From Streptomyces rubellomurinus (lineage in GTDB: Bacteria; Actinomycetota; Actinomycetes; Streptomycetales; Streptomycetaceae): a stretch of DNA of 64,000 nucleotides. The stretch spans positions 1 through 64,000 of the forward strand of contig NZ_JZKH01000032.1 of the NCBI RefSeq assembly GCF_000961885.1, given 5' to 3'. Positions 27,233 through 36,508 of the stretch are shown piece by piece (positions within the stretch are counted from its first letter, which is position 1; every line of letters starts with the position of its first letter). The notes under the pieces were generated by a model that did not search any database, had not been told where the DNA came from, and was given only the letters and a program-made list of their open reading frames with translations. Position numbers and translations under genes: made by a program.

Positions 27233-29116
27233 GTGCGCGACCAGCTCAAGACCGAGGCGGAGCAGCCGTCCGCCGTCCCGGGCCCGCGCCGTCGGCTCCC
27301 GGCCCAGAAGGCCCCCGAGGCCCCCGAGGCCCCCGCCGCCGAGCGGCCCGAGCGGCCCGCGCCCGACCGCGCCGAGACACCGGCCCGTGCCGAGGTGGCG
27401 GACCGCCTCGCCTACCTCGACTCCGCCACCCGCCGGATCAACAGCGCCCTCGACCTGGCCGCCACCCTGCGCAACATCGGCCGGGTGCTCGTCCCGACCC
27501 TCGCCGACGCCGCCGTGATCCACCTGCGCGACCCGCTGCCGAACGTCGAGCGCGAGCCCGGCTTCCCCGACGAGCTGCGCATCCACCACAGCACCGGCAC
27601 CCGGATCGGCCGCCAGGGCCGCCGGGGCGGCCTGGACGACCGGAACCGCTCCCGGTACGGCTCGCGCTCGACCGCCGATCCCGGCCCGGCCGTCCCGGTG
27701 ACCCGCGGCGGCGCGATCGCGCACACCCTGCTGAGCCGCCGCCCGGCCGAACCGGCCGTCCTCGGCACGCCCGCCGCCGAGCGCACCGCGACGCTGCTGC
27801 GCGAGCTGTACGGCACCCGCGGCCCGTCCCGGCTGGCCGCCGGCACCTCGGTGCTCGCGCTGCCGCTGCGCGGCCGCAAGGCCGTCCTCGGGCTGCTGGT
27901 GCTGATCCGCCGGCCCCCTGAACGCACCGGCCGCCCGCCCTTCGACGCGACGGACACCGCGACGGCCGCCCACCTGGCGACCCAGGCGGGGCTGGCGGTG
28001 GACACCGCGCTGCGGTACGCCCGCGAGTGGGAGATAGCCAACGAGCTCCAGCGCAGCATGCTGCCGTTGCGCCTGCCGCAGCCGCACGGCGTCCGGCTCG
28101 CGCAGCGCTACCTGCCGGGCGAGCGCGGCGCGCAGGTAGGCGGGGACTGGTACGACGCCGTGCCGCTGCCGGGCAACCGGGTCGCCCTGATCGTCGGAGA
28201 CGTGATGGGCCACTCGCTCACCTCGGCCGCCATCATGGGCCAACTGCGCACCAGCGCCCAGACCCTGGCCGCGCTCGACCTGCCGCCGCACGAGGTGCTG
28301 TACCACCTGGACGAGCAGGCGCAGCGGCTGGGCCGCGAGCAGCACCTGGCGACCTGCGTGTACGCGGTGTACGACCCGATCGCGAACCGGGTGGTGCTGG
28401 CCAACGCCGGGCACGTCCCGCCGGTGCTGGTCCGCCCGGGCGGGAAGGCCGAGTTGGTGGAGCTGGACTCCGGGGCGCCGATCGGGGTCGGCGGGGTGGA
28501 CTTCAACTCGGTGGAGCTGCCGGCGCCGCCCGGCTCGGCGCTGCTGCTGTTCACCGACGGCCTGGTGGAGACCCGCAACCGGCCGATCAGCGACGGTCTG
28601 GAGCTGCTGCGGGCCCGGATCTCGGGCGCCCGCTGGCAGTCGCCCGAGCAGCTGTGCCAGGAGGCGCTGCGGATCCTGCCGCCGGGCGACCGGGGCGACG
28701 ACATCGCGCTGCTCGGCGCCTGCTTCGACGGCATCCCGGCGGGGGACGTCGCGCACTGGTACCTGCAGCCGCGCAACGAGACGCCGGGCCGGGCCCGCCG
28801 GCTGGCCGCGCACACGCTGCGGCGCTGGGGGCTGGAGGAGTTGAGCGAGGCGACCGAGCTGATGGTGAGCGAGCTGGTGACGAACGCCGTCCAGCACGCG
28901 ACCCGGCCGATCACGCTGAGCCTGGTGCGCACGACGCGGCTGCGCTGCGAGGTCGGCGACGACAGCCCGCTGCTGCCGCGCCCGCGCCGTACCGGGCCGG
29001 AGGACGAACGCGGGCGCGGGCTGCAGATAGTGGCGCGGTGCGCGGAGCGCTGGGGGGCGACCCGGCTGGGCACCGGCAAGGTGGTCTGGTTCGAGCAGCG
29101 CCTGCCGAAGAACTGA
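27233..29116 (+). CDS. GAF-SpoIIE phosphatase with C-terminal HATPase domain
   Basis: 627 residues. A Pro/Ala-rich start, a GAF sensor domain at ~65-265 interrupted by a basic Arg/Gly-rich insert, a PP2C-type SpoIIE phosphatase at ~285-495 (GGDWYDAVPL, LIVGDVMGH, LLLFTDGLVETRN carry the metal aspartates), and an anti-sigma-type HATPase_c_2 domain at ~515-625 (ELMVSELVTNAVQHA, then RGRGLQIV). Such proteins switch partner anti-anti-sigma factors by phosphorylation and dephosphorylation. The GTG at 27233 has AGGACAGG upstream. No partner gene is adjacent. Confidence 0.93.
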   Translation: MRDQLKTEAEQPSAVPGPRRRLPAQKAPEAPEAPAAERPERPAPDRAETPARAEVADRLAYLDSATRRINSALDLAATLRNIGRVLVPTLADAAVIHLRDPLPNVEREPGFPDELRIHHSTGTRIGRQGRRGGLDDRNRSRYGSRSTADPGPAVPVTRGGAIAHTLLSRRPAEPAVLGTPAAERTATLLRELYGTRGPSRLAAGTSVLALPLRGRKAVLGLLVLIRRPPERTGRPPFDATDTATAAHLATQAGLAVDTALRYAREWEIANELQRSMLPLRLPQPHGVRLAQRYLPGERGAQVGGDWYDAVPLPGNRVALIVGDVMGHSLTSAAIMGQLRTSAQTLAALDLPPHEVLYHLDEQAQRLGREQHLATCVYAVYDPIANRVVLANAGHVPPVLVRPGGKAELVELDSGAPIGVGGVDFNSVELPAPPGSALLLFTDGLVETRNRPISDGLELLRARISGARWQSPEQLCQEALRILPPGDRGDDIALLGACFDGIPAGDVAHWYLQPRNETPGRARRLAAHTLRRWGLEELSEATELMVSELVTNAVQHATRPITLSLVRTTRLRCEVGDDSPLLPRPRRTGPEDERGRGLQIVARCAERWGATRLGTGKVVWFEQRLPKN

Positions 29117-29127
29117 CCCGGTGCCCG

Positions 29128-29152
29128 GCCGGGGGGGGCGTCACACCCCGGC
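29128..29152. terminator. Hairpin at convergent gene ends
   Basis: A 7-bp stem GCCGGGG / CCCCGGC with an 11-base loop. It overlaps the stop codon of the MMPL gene and follows the SpoIIE gene. Confidence 0.4.
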
Positions 29153-31330
29153 GGGCTCCTTCGCCTCGCGCTTCTCCTCGGCGAGGCGGGCCATCAGCTC
29201 CTCGCCCTCCATGTCGACCTTCGGCACGACCTTCCCGAGCGACCTGGGGAACCACCAGGCCGCCCTGCCGAACAGCGCCATCGCGGCGGGCACCAGCGCC
29301 ATCCGCACCACGAAGGCGTCCACCAGCACGCCGACCGCGAGCGCGAAGCCGATCGGCTGGACGATCGGGTCGTCGCCGAGGACGAAGGCGCCGAACACCG
29401 ACACCATGATCAGCGCGGCCGCCGTCACCACCCGGGCGCCGCCCTTGACGCCGCCGACGACCGCCTCGCGCGGGGCCTTGCCGTGCACGTGCTGCTCCTT
29501 CATCCCGGAGACCAGGAACAGCTCGTAGTCCATCGCCAGCCCGAACAGCACGCCGATCAGCAGGATCGGCACGAAGCTGACCACCGGCCCGACCTTCGGC
29601 ACGTCGATGAACCCGTCCAGCCAGCCCCACTGGTAGACGGCGACGACGGCCCCGAGCGAGGCCGCGATGCTGAGCAGGAAGCCGAGCACGGCCTTGAGCG
29701 GCACCAGGATCGAGCGGAAGGCCAGCGCGAGCAGCACCAGCGCGATGCCGGCGATCACCGCGACGAACGGCGGCAGGGCCTGGTCGAGCTTGGTGGAGAC
29801 GTCGATGTTGGCGGCGGTGGTGCCGGTGACGGCGACGCTCGCGCCGGTCGCGGACCTGAGCGCGGCGCGCTGGTCGCGGATCTCGTTGACCAGCGCCCTG
29901 GTGTCCGCGTGGTCGGGGCCGGTGGTCGGGATGACGGGCACCAGGGCCGTCCCGCTCGCCCGGTCGACGGTCGGCGGCAGCAGCGTCCTGACGCCCTCCA
30001 GGGTCTGCAGCCGGCCCGCGACGGTCTGGACGGCCTGCTCGGGGTTCGGCGCGTCGTGGGCGTCGACGACGACCACCAGCGGCGCGTTGAAGCCCGGCCC
30101 GAAGCTGTCGCTGACCAGGTCGTAGGCCTTGCGGGCGTCCGTCCCGACGGCCTGTGAGCCGCCGCCCGGCAGCCCGAGGTCCAGGCTCGCGGCGGGTGCG
30201 GCGAGGACGCCCAGCCCGGTCAGGCCGAGGAGCAGGACGGGCAGCGGGCGGCGGACCACGAAGCGGGCCCAGCGCTCGCCCATGGTGGTCCCGCCGTTGG
30301 CGGCCGGGGCTCGCTTCCAAAGCGGGAGCCGGTCGATGCCGCGGCCGACGAAGCCGAGCACCGCGGGCAGCAGGGTGATGGCGACCAGCACGGCCACCAC
30401 GACCGCGCCGGAGGCGGCCAGGCCCATCACGGTGAGGAACGGAACGCCGGCGACGGCGAGCCCGGCGAGCGCGACGACCACGGTCAGGCCGGCGAAGACG
30501 ACGGCGCTGCCGGCCGTCGCGGTGGCGCGGGCGGCGGCCTCCTCGGGCTCCAGTCCCTCGTCCAGGTGGCGGCGGTGGCGGAACAGGATGAAGAGCGCGT
30601 AGTCGATGCCGACCGCCAGGCCGACCATCAGCGCCAGCACCGGCGCGGTGGTGATGATCTCGAACGAGCCGGTGAGCGCGAGCAGCCCGGCCATGGCCAC
30701 GCCGACGCCGGCCAGCGCGGTGAGCAGCGGCAGCCCGGCGGCGACCAGGGTGCCCAGGGTGATGACCAGCACCGCCCCGGCGACCACCACGCCGATCGAC
30801 TCGCTGCCGCCCTCGACCTTCGCCATCCTGTTGTACGCGTCGCCGCCGAAGGCGACGTCCAGCCCGGCCGCGCGGGCCGGTTCGGCGGCGGCCCGGACGG
30901 CCTCGCGCTGCTGGTCGGTGACCTCGGCGAGCTTGTGGTCGAAGGAGACCAGGGCGATCGCGACCCGCCCGTCCGGGGAGACCGCGCCGGTGGCGTACGG
31001 GTCGGGCACCGCGGCGACGCCCGGGACGTGGGCGATCCGCTCGACGGACGCGCCGACCGCCTTGGCCGCGTCCGGTGCGGCGATGCCGCCGCCGGCGGGG
31101 GCGGCGAAGACGACCTGCGCGGAGCCGTGGCCCTGCGCCGGGAAGGTGTCCTTGATCCGGTCCAGGGTGGCCTGCGCCTCGGTGCCGGGCACCTTGAACT
31201 CGTCGCTGGTCTTCCCGGCGAAGGCGCCCGCGGCCCCGCAGACGGCGATCAGCACGGCGATCCAGACGGCCAGCACGGCGCGCCTTCGCCGGAAGCAGTA
31301 GCGGCCCAGTCGGTACAGGTACGTGGCCAT
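29141..31330 (-). CDS. MMPL-family RND exporter
   Basis: 729-residue inner-membrane transporter. It has a basic N-terminus, first helix AVLAVWIAVLIAVCGAAGAFAG at ~18-40, two large extracytoplasmic domains, and two sets of five or six helices with the MMPL signatures (VGLAVGIDYALFILFRHR and GVLFGLAMDYELFLVSGMKEQH), whose Asp-Tyr pairs carry protons. These pumps export lipids, siderophores or drugs. The ATG at 31330 has GAGGGGT upstream. A perfect palindrome separates it from a divergent TetR gene, so expression is probably induced by the TetR ligand. Confidence 0.93.
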   Translation of the reverse strand: MATYLYRLGRYCFRRRRAVLAVWIAVLIAVCGAAGAFAGKTSDEFKVPGTEAQATLDRIKDTFPAQGHGSAQVVFAAPAGGGIAAPDAAKAVGASVERIAHVPGVAAVPDPYATGAVSPDGRVAIALVSFDHKLAEVTDQQREAVRAAAEPARAAGLDVAFGGDAYNRMAKVEGGSESIGVVVAGAVLVITLGTLVAAGLPLLTALAGVGVAMAGLLALTGSFEIITTAPVLALMVGLAVGIDYALFILFRHRRHLDEGLEPEEAAARATATAGSAVVFAGLTVVVALAGLAVAGVPFLTVMGLAASGAVVVAVLVAITLLPAVLGFVGRGIDRLPLWKRAPAANGGTTMGERWARFVVRRPLPVLLLGLTGLGVLAAPAASLDLGLPGGGSQAVGTDARKAYDLVSDSFGPGFNAPLVVVVDAHDAPNPEQAVQTVAGRLQTLEGVRTLLPPTVDRASGTALVPVIPTTGPDHADTRALVNEIRDQRAALRSATGASVAVTGTTAANIDVSTKLDQALPPFVAVIAGIALVLLALAFRSILVPLKAVLGFLLSIAASLGAVVAVYQWGWLDGFIDVPKVGPVVSFVPILLIGVLFGLAMDYELFLVSGMKEQHVHGKAPREAVVGGVKGGARVVTAAALIMVSVFGAFVLGDDPIVQPIGFALAVGVLVDAFVVRMALVPAAMALFGRAAWWFPRSLGKVVPKVDMEGEELMARLAEEKREAKEPAGV

Positions 31331-31395
31331 GGGTGACCCCTCGCGGTCGTCGAGCAGGCGGGTGCCTGGCAGCGTCGCGCACCACCGTACGCCCA

Positions 31396-31415
31396 ACTTT
31401 GTCAGGTGACAAAGT
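31396..31415. promoter_or_regulatory. TetR-type operator, ACTTTGTCA-GG-TGACAAAGT
   Basis: A perfect 9+2+9 palindrome between the divergent MMPL and TetR genes, 65 bases from the MMPL start and 67 from the TetR start. It is the obvious binding site for the adjacent repressor. Confidence 0.85.
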
Positions 31416-31482
31416 CGGCCGACGAGACCGAATGACCGGATCGGTTGACACGGTTGCCCGACCGTGGCGATACCCTGACGGA

Positions 31483-32106
31483 ATGGCTCATGTCCCCGCC
31501 TCCGAACGCCGCCCGCAGCTGGTCCAGGCCGCCCTCGACCTGATGGCCAGGGAGGGCGTCGCGGCCGGCAGCACCCGCGCGATCGCGGCCGAGCTGGGCG
31601 TGGCGCAGGCGACGGTGCACTACACCTTCGGCACCAAGAAGGACCTCTACCGAGCCGTGGTCGAGCAGCTGACCGCCGAGTTCATCGGCAACGTCCGCGC
31701 CGCCGACCCGGGCGACGGCCCGTTCGGCGAGCAGATCCGGGCACTGGTCCACGCCCTGTGGGAGAACTCGACCAGGGGGGACGGGCACTGCGAACTGCTC
31801 AGCGAGTTCGCGGCGCTGGCGATGCGCGACCCGGACCTGCAGGAGATCATGTCGGCGATGCAGCGCGAGATCGAGGGCACCGCCGCCGAGATGCTCACCG
31901 CGCTGGCCGAGGCGCACGGCATCCGGCTCGCCCTGCCCGCACGGGAGGTCGCCGTCTTCTTCCTGGCCGGCTTCGACGGCCTGACGGACCGCCACCTGGC
32001 GCAGCGCACCCCCGGCGAGCCGGCCGACCCGGACACCCTGCGGGGCCTGGAGGTGCTGATCGCGACCGCGGTCGGGCTCTGCCTGGGCGCCCCCGCGATC
32101 AGCTGA
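31483..32106 (+). CDS. TetR-family repressor, probably of the MMPL exporter
   Basis: 207 residues. N-terminal helix-turn-helix at ~12-58 (RRPQLVQAALDLMAREGVAAGSTRAIAAELGVAQATVHYTFGTKKDLYRAVV), followed by an all-helical ligand domain. A TACCCT -10 box ends six bases before the ATG at 31483 and no ribosome site is present, so the mRNA is probably leaderless. It is convergent with oxyR, three bases apart. Confidence 0.93.
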   Translation: MAHVPASERRPQLVQAALDLMAREGVAAGSTRAIAAELGVAQATVHYTFGTKKDLYRAVVEQLTAEFIGNVRAADPGDGPFGEQIRALVHALWENSTRGDGHCELLSEFAALAMRDPDLQEIMSAMQREIEGTAAEMLTALAEAHGIRLALPAREVAVFFLAGFDGLTDRHLAQRTPGEPADPDTLRGLEVLIATAVGLCLGAPAIS

Positions 32107-32109
32107 CGA

Positions 32110-33060
32110 TCAGTCGACGATCCGCACCGGCAGCTCGGCCAGCACCTCGCGCAGCGCCGCCGCGAAGCGCTCGTACTCGGCGCTGCGGGCCGAGCCCGGC
32201 CGGGTCGCCAGGCCGATCCGGCGGCCGGGCGCGGGCTCCGCGAAGCGGACGGCGGCCAGCCGGTCGGCGCGCCCGGCCTCGACGTCCAGCGCGGTGGCGG
32301 GCAGCAGGGTCACCCCGAGGCCCCCGGCGACCAGCTGGACCAGGGTGGACAGCCCGGCCGCGCGGGTGGTGGAGCCGGCCGGGTCGGCGCCGACCTCGCG
32401 GCAGATGTCCAGCGCCTGGTCGCGCAGGCAGTGGCCCTCCTCCAGCAGCAGCACCTCCAGGTCGAGCAGCACGTCGCGCGGGACGTCGATCCGCCCGGCG
32501 AGCGGGTGCCCGGGCGGGGTGACCAGCACGAAGTCCTCGTCGAACAGCGGGATGTCGCGGGTCGGCGAGGCCCCGCCGGCCGGCAGCGCGAGCAGCAGCA
32601 CGTCGAGCCGCCCGGCGGCCAGGCCCTCCAGCAGCGAGGGGGTGCGCTCCTCGTGGACGTGCAGCTCCAGCTCGGGGAAGCGGTCGCGGACCAGCCGGAG
32701 CACGGTGGGCAGCAGGTACGGTGCGACGGTCGGGATGACGCCCAGGTGCAGCGGCCCGGTGAACGGGCGGCGGGCGGCCTCGACCTCCTCGGTGAGGGCC
32801 TGCAGCGAGGCCAGCACCCGGCGGGCGTGCGCGTGCACCCGCTCCCCCAGGGGGGTCACGATCACCTTGCGCGTCGTACGCTCGACCAGTTGCGCGCCGA
32901 GGGCCTCCTCCAGCGCGGCGACGGCCCCGGACAGCGCGGGCTGGCTCGTCCCGGTGGCCGCGGCGGCCTCCCGGAAGTGCCGGTGCTCGGCCACCGCGAC
33001 GAAGGCCCGGAGCTGGGCGACGGTGGGGGTGCGGGGGGCGCGGACTGTGGCACTCGCCAC
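32110..33060 (-). CDS. oxyR: Hydrogen peroxide-sensing LysR regulator OxyR
   Basis: 316 residues. LysR winged helix at ~14-73 (TVAQLRAFVAVAEHRHFREAAAATGTSQPALSGAV) and a periplasmic-binding-like effector domain. C211 and C220 are nine residues apart in EEGHCLRDQALDIC, matching the redox pair C199 and C208 of E. coli OxyR. Divergent from ahpC, as in other streptomycetes, where OxyR activates the peroxidase operon. It starts with GTG at 33060. Confidence 0.95.
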   Translation of the reverse strand: MASATVRAPRTPTVAQLRAFVAVAEHRHFREAAAATGTSQPALSGAVAALEEALGAQLVERTTRKVIVTPLGERVHAHARRVLASLQALTEEVEAARRPFTGPLHLGVIPTVAPYLLPTVLRLVRDRFPELELHVHEERTPSLLEGLAAGRLDVLLLALPAGGASPTRDIPLFDEDFVLVTPPGHPLAGRIDVPRDVLLDLEVLLLEEGHCLRDQALDICREVGADPAGSTTRAAGLSTLVQLVAGGLGVTLLPATALDVEAGRADRLAAVRFAEPAPGRRIGLATRPGSARSAEYERFAAALREVLAELPVRIVD

Positions 33061-33124
33061 AGTCGCCTCGGGCTTGCCGCCCTCGCCGCGGCGGGAGCCG
33101 GGCCGGGACGTGCGCGGTTCATTA

Positions 33125-33145
33125 CTGATAACAATCTCCGATCAG
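33125..33145. promoter_or_regulatory. Candidate OxyR/LysR box
   Basis: CTGAT-N11-ATCAG, a symmetric T-N11-A LysR-type site in the 192-base oxyR-ahpC intergenic region, 65 bases from oxyR and about 108 from ahpC. Another GATCAG half-site lies at 33170-33176. Confidence 0.5.
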
Positions 33146-33252
33146 ACACATCCAGGGTAGCTATTTCCCCGATCAGTCCACCATGTGGAATGGTGGACGG
33201 CGTCCGGAATCCGGACAAAACTCCCCGCAGTCTCACTTCAGGAGAAGCGAAC

Positions 33253-33804
33253 GTGCTCACGATCGGTGACAAGTTCCCCGAGTTCGACCTCAAGGCCTGT
33301 GTCGACCTGGACGCCGCGAACGCCTTCGCCGACATCAACCACAAGTCCTACGAGGGCAAGTGGAAGATCGTCTTCTTCTGGCCGATGGACTTCACCTTCG
33401 TCTGCCCGACCGAGATCGCCGCGTTCGGCAAGCTGAACGACGAGTTCGCCGACCGCGACGCCCAGATCCTCGGCGTCTCCGGCGACTCCGAGTTCGTGCA
33501 CCACGCCTGGCGCAAGGACCACAAGGACCTGCGCGACCTGCCCTTCCCGATGCTGGCCGACGTCAAGCACGACCTGATGCGCGCCTGCGGCGTCGAGGGC
33601 GAGGACGGCACCGCACAGCGCGCCGTGTTCATCGTCGACCCGAACAACGAGATCCAGTTCGTCATGGTGACCGCCGGCTCCGTCGGCCGTAACCCCAAGG
33701 AGGTCCTGCGGGTGCTGGACGCCCTGCAGACCGACGAGCTGTGCCCGTGCAACTGGAACAAGGGCGAGGACACCCTCGACGCCCAGGCCCTGCTGGCGGG
33801 CTGA
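33253..33804 (+). CDS. ahpC: Alkyl hydroperoxide reductase AhpC (2-Cys peroxiredoxin)
   Basis: 183-residue cytosolic peroxiredoxin. Peroxidatic C51 is in FTFVCPTEI. C164 and C166 near the C-terminus (ELCPCNW) provide the resolving cysteine, with the CPC doublet seen in actinobacterial AhpC. It reduces peroxides and is recycled by AhpD. The GTG at 33253 has GGAGAAG upstream. It forms an operon with ahpD, three bases apart. Confidence 0.97.
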   Translation: MLTIGDKFPEFDLKACVDLDAANAFADINHKSYEGKWKIVFFWPMDFTFVCPTEIAAFGKLNDEFADRDAQILGVSGDSEFVHHAWRKDHKDLRDLPFPMLADVKHDLMRACGVEGEDGTAQRAVFIVDPNNEIQFVMVTAGSVGRNPKEVLRVLDALQTDELCPCNWNKGEDTLDAQALLAG

Positions 33805-33807
33805 CCC

Positions 33808-34350
33808 ATGGCTCTCGACGACCTGAAGGCCGCCCTCCCGGACTACGCCAAGGACCTCAAGCTCAACCTGGGCTCGGTCATCGGCAACTCCGACCTCCCC
33901 GCCCAGCAGCTCTGGGGCACCGTGCTGTCCTGCGCGATGGCCACCCGCAGCCCCCGCGTGCTGCGCGAGCTGGAGCCCGAGGCCAAGGCCAACCTGTCCC
34001 CGGAGGCGTACAACGCCGCCAAGGGCGCGGCCGCGATCATGGGGATGAACAACGTCTACTACCGGACGCTGCACCTGCTCTCCGACAAGGAGTACAGCAC
34101 GATGCGGGCCGGTCTGCGGATGAACATCATCGGCACCCCCGGCGTCGAGAAGGTCGACTTCGAGCTCTGGTGCTTCGCGGTCTCGGCCATCAACGGCTGC
34201 GGCCAGTGCCTGGACTCGCACGAGGGCGTCCTGCGCAAGGCCGGTGTCGAGCGCGAGGTCATCCAGGCCTCGATGAAGATCGCCGCCGTGCTCCAGGCCG
34301 TGGCCGGGGTCCTCGACTCCGAGGCCGCGCTCGCCTCCGTCGACGCCTGA
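33808..34350 (+). CDS. ahpD: Alkyl hydroperoxide reductase AhpD
   Basis: 180-residue helical reductant for AhpC. Catalytic residues match the M. tuberculosis enzyme with a shift of one: E119, C131, C134 and H138 ([13 protein letters not shown]). It shuttles electrons to AhpC from the lipoamide system. A long hairpin follows the operon. Confidence 0.97.
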   Translation: MALDDLKAALPDYAKDLKLNLGSVIGNSDLPAQQLWGTVLSCAMATRSPRVLRELEPEAKANLSPEAYNAAKGAAAIMGMNNVYYRTLHLLSDKEYSTMRAGLRMNIIGTPGVEKVDFELWCFAVSAINGCGQCLDSHEGVLRKAGVEREVIQASMKIAAVLQAVAGVLDSEAALASVDA

Positions 34351-34385
34351 GGCACCGCGCCACCCGCACCACCCCGCACCACAGC

Positions 34386-34428
34386 GACGGGCCCCGCCCC
34401 GGACACCACGTCCGGCGCGGGGCCCGTC
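34386..34428. terminator. Terminator of ahpCD
   Basis: A 19-bp stem with one mismatch and a 5-base ACCAC loop, between convergent ahpD and the AI-2E transporter gene. Confidence 0.85.
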
Positions 34429-34449
34429 CGCGTGCGCGGGCCCGGCCGG

Positions 34450-36006
34450 TCAGTCCGCGGCCGGGGCCGGCTCGGCGGGACGGACGGGAGCGGGCGCGGG
34501 CGCGGGCGCGGGCCGGGTGTGGGTCGGGTGGGCCTGCGGCTGGGCGGCGGCGGTGCGCTCGGCCGCCTCGCGGGCGGCCTCCATCGCGGTGAAGACGGCC
34601 TGGCCGGCCTCGTTGCGCCGGCGCAGGTGGGCGATCACGGTGTTGGTGACGGCGATCAGCGGGACGGCGACCACCGCGCCGCCGATGCCGCCGATGATGC
34701 CGCCGGCCGCGACGCCGAGCACCACGCCGAGCGGGTGGACCCGGACGGCCCGGCCGAGGATCAGCGGCTGCAGGATGTGGCTCTCCACCTGCATCACCAC
34801 GATCAGCACCACCAGCACCATCAGCGCCGTCCACGGCCCCTGGGTGACCAGCCCGATCAGCACCGCGACGGTGCCGGTGATCAGCGCGCCGACCAGCGGG
34901 ACGAACGCGCCCAGGAAGATGAGCACGGCCATCGGCAGCGCCAGCGGCACGCCGAGGAAGTCGACCCCGATGCCGATGCAGACCGCGTCGATGAAGGCCA
35001 CGCAGACGGTGCCGCGCACGTACGCGGTGAGGGTCGCCCAGGCCTTCGGCCCGGCCCCGGCCATCGCGAACCGGGAGTGCCGGGGCAGGCCGCGCAGCGC
35101 CCAGTTCCAGATCTTCGCCCCGTCGTAGAGGAAGAAGAAGGTGGTGAAGAAGGTCATCATCAGCGCGGTCAGGACCTCGACGGCGATCTGCGCGCCGGTG
35201 ATCGAGACCGAGGTGAGCCGGTCGGTGTTGCTGGTGATCGCCCCGGTGATCTGGTTGGCGAAGTCGGTGATCTGCTGGTGGGTCAGGTGCAGCGGGCCGT
35301 CGATCAGCCAGTCCCGCATCTGGTCGACACCGGTCTTCACCTTGGTGGTGACGGTGTCCACGTTGTCGGTCACCTGCCACACCACGAACCAGCCGACCAG
35401 GCCGATCCCGGCCAGGCCGCTCAGGAACGTCCCGCCGGCGGCCAGCGAGCGCGGCACCCCGTGCCGTCGCAGCCAGGAGACCGAGGGCTCCAGCAGCGCG
35501 GCGATCAGCAGCGAGGCCAGCACCGAGAAGGCGACCAGCCGCAGCATGTCGACGACGTAGAAGACGACGTAGAGCGCGGCGCCGAGCAGCAGCAGCCGCC
35601 AGGTGGACTCGGCGGCCACCCGCAGCCCCCAGGGCACCGCCTCGGCGGGGGTGGCGGGCCGGCCCGGGTGGTACTCGCGGCCGAGCGTCGCCTGGGCGGG
35701 CGGCGCCGGCGCGGGGGCCGGTGAGGCCTGGGCAGCCTGGGCGGCCAGTGAGGCCGGGGTGGCCTGGGTCGCCGGCACGGGTGCCGGGAGCGCGGCCGGG
35801 GCCGCCACGGCGGCCGGGCCGTGGTCGGCGCGCGGCTCGGGGAGCTCGGCCGGGACGGCGGCCGCTCCGGCCGGTTCGGGGACGGCGGGGTCGTGCGGAT
35901 CGGCCGCCATCGCGGCGCGTCGGCGCCGTTCGATCACGGCGGCCGCACTCGCCACCACGGCCATGCCCTTGGCCACGGCCTTGAAGGCCTTTCCGCCCCG
36001 CGCCAT
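34450..36006 (-). CDS. AI-2E (PerM/TqsA) family transporter
   Basis: 518 residues. A disordered, Pro/Ala-rich first ~130 residues, then eight hydrophobic helices with the family signatures: LLLLGAALYVVFYVVDML, the long central amphipathic region, and GPWTALMVLVVLIVVMQVESHILQPLILGRAVRVHPLGVVLGVAAGG. A Pro-rich PAPAPAPAPVRPAEPAPA tail ends the protein. Known members export autoinducer-2 or act as H+/Na+ exchangers; streptomycete substrates are unknown. Bases 36007-36431 upstream contain no supportable gene, only its promoter and an A/T-richer patch at 36160-36190. Confidence 0.9.
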   Translation of the reverse strand: MARGGKAFKAVAKGMAVVASAAAVIERRRRAAMAADPHDPAVPEPAGAAAVPAELPEPRADHGPAAVAAPAALPAPVPATQATPASLAAQAAQASPAPAPAPPAQATLGREYHPGRPATPAEAVPWGLRVAAESTWRLLLLGAALYVVFYVVDMLRLVAFSVLASLLIAALLEPSVSWLRRHGVPRSLAAGGTFLSGLAGIGLVGWFVVWQVTDNVDTVTTKVKTGVDQMRDWLIDGPLHLTHQQITDFANQITGAITSNTDRLTSVSITGAQIAVEVLTALMMTFFTTFFFLYDGAKIWNWALRGLPRHSRFAMAGAGPKAWATLTAYVRGTVCVAFIDAVCIGIGVDFLGVPLALPMAVLIFLGAFVPLVGALITGTVAVLIGLVTQGPWTALMVLVVLIVVMQVESHILQPLILGRAVRVHPLGVVLGVAAGGIIGGIGGAVVAVPLIAVTNTVIAHLRRRNEAGQAVFTAMEAAREAAERTAAAQPQAHPTHTRPAPAPAPAPVRPAEPAPAAD

Positions 36007-36431
36007 CCTGCTACCCGCCGCTTCCCTGCCGCTTCCGCCGTGTCCGGCGCTCCGCCGTGGGTCGCGCCACGGCCGTCAGGGATGACGCTACCCGGCGACG
36101 GCCCGGCGAGTCCGCCCCGCCGCGGGGTTCGGTTCGACCGGACCATCGGACAACGAGGACCAATCCCAATGTTTCGCATGGTTTCGGACACCGGGCGGTG
36201 GGGAGGAGTCGGAACGGGACCAGCGCCGCGCGGCAGGGCCGCGGGCCGCGTCCCGGCAGAAGCCAACCGCCGGCGGACCGGCCGGTGCGGGGAGCACCAG
36301 GACCCCTTCCCGCGCCCCGCGTCCGCACCCAGGACCGCACCGCCCGCGAGCGCCCCGGTCAGCGCAGCCCGGGCGGCGCGGCCCGCCCCGTCCGGCGGGA
36401 CCGCGCTCGGGGAACGGGCCCGAAAACGGGA

Positions 36432-36480
36432 ACGGCCCCCGGCCGCTCGTCGACGGGACGACGAGCGGCCCGGGGGCCGT
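36432..36480 (-). terminator. Terminator of the transglycosylase gene
   Basis: A 21-bp stem with one bulged base and a 6-base loop, 28 bases after the stop; the minus strand continues TTCCCGTTTTC. Confidence 0.85.
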
Positions 36481-36508
36481 CGAGGGCGCGGACGGACCGC
36501 GGGCCCTC

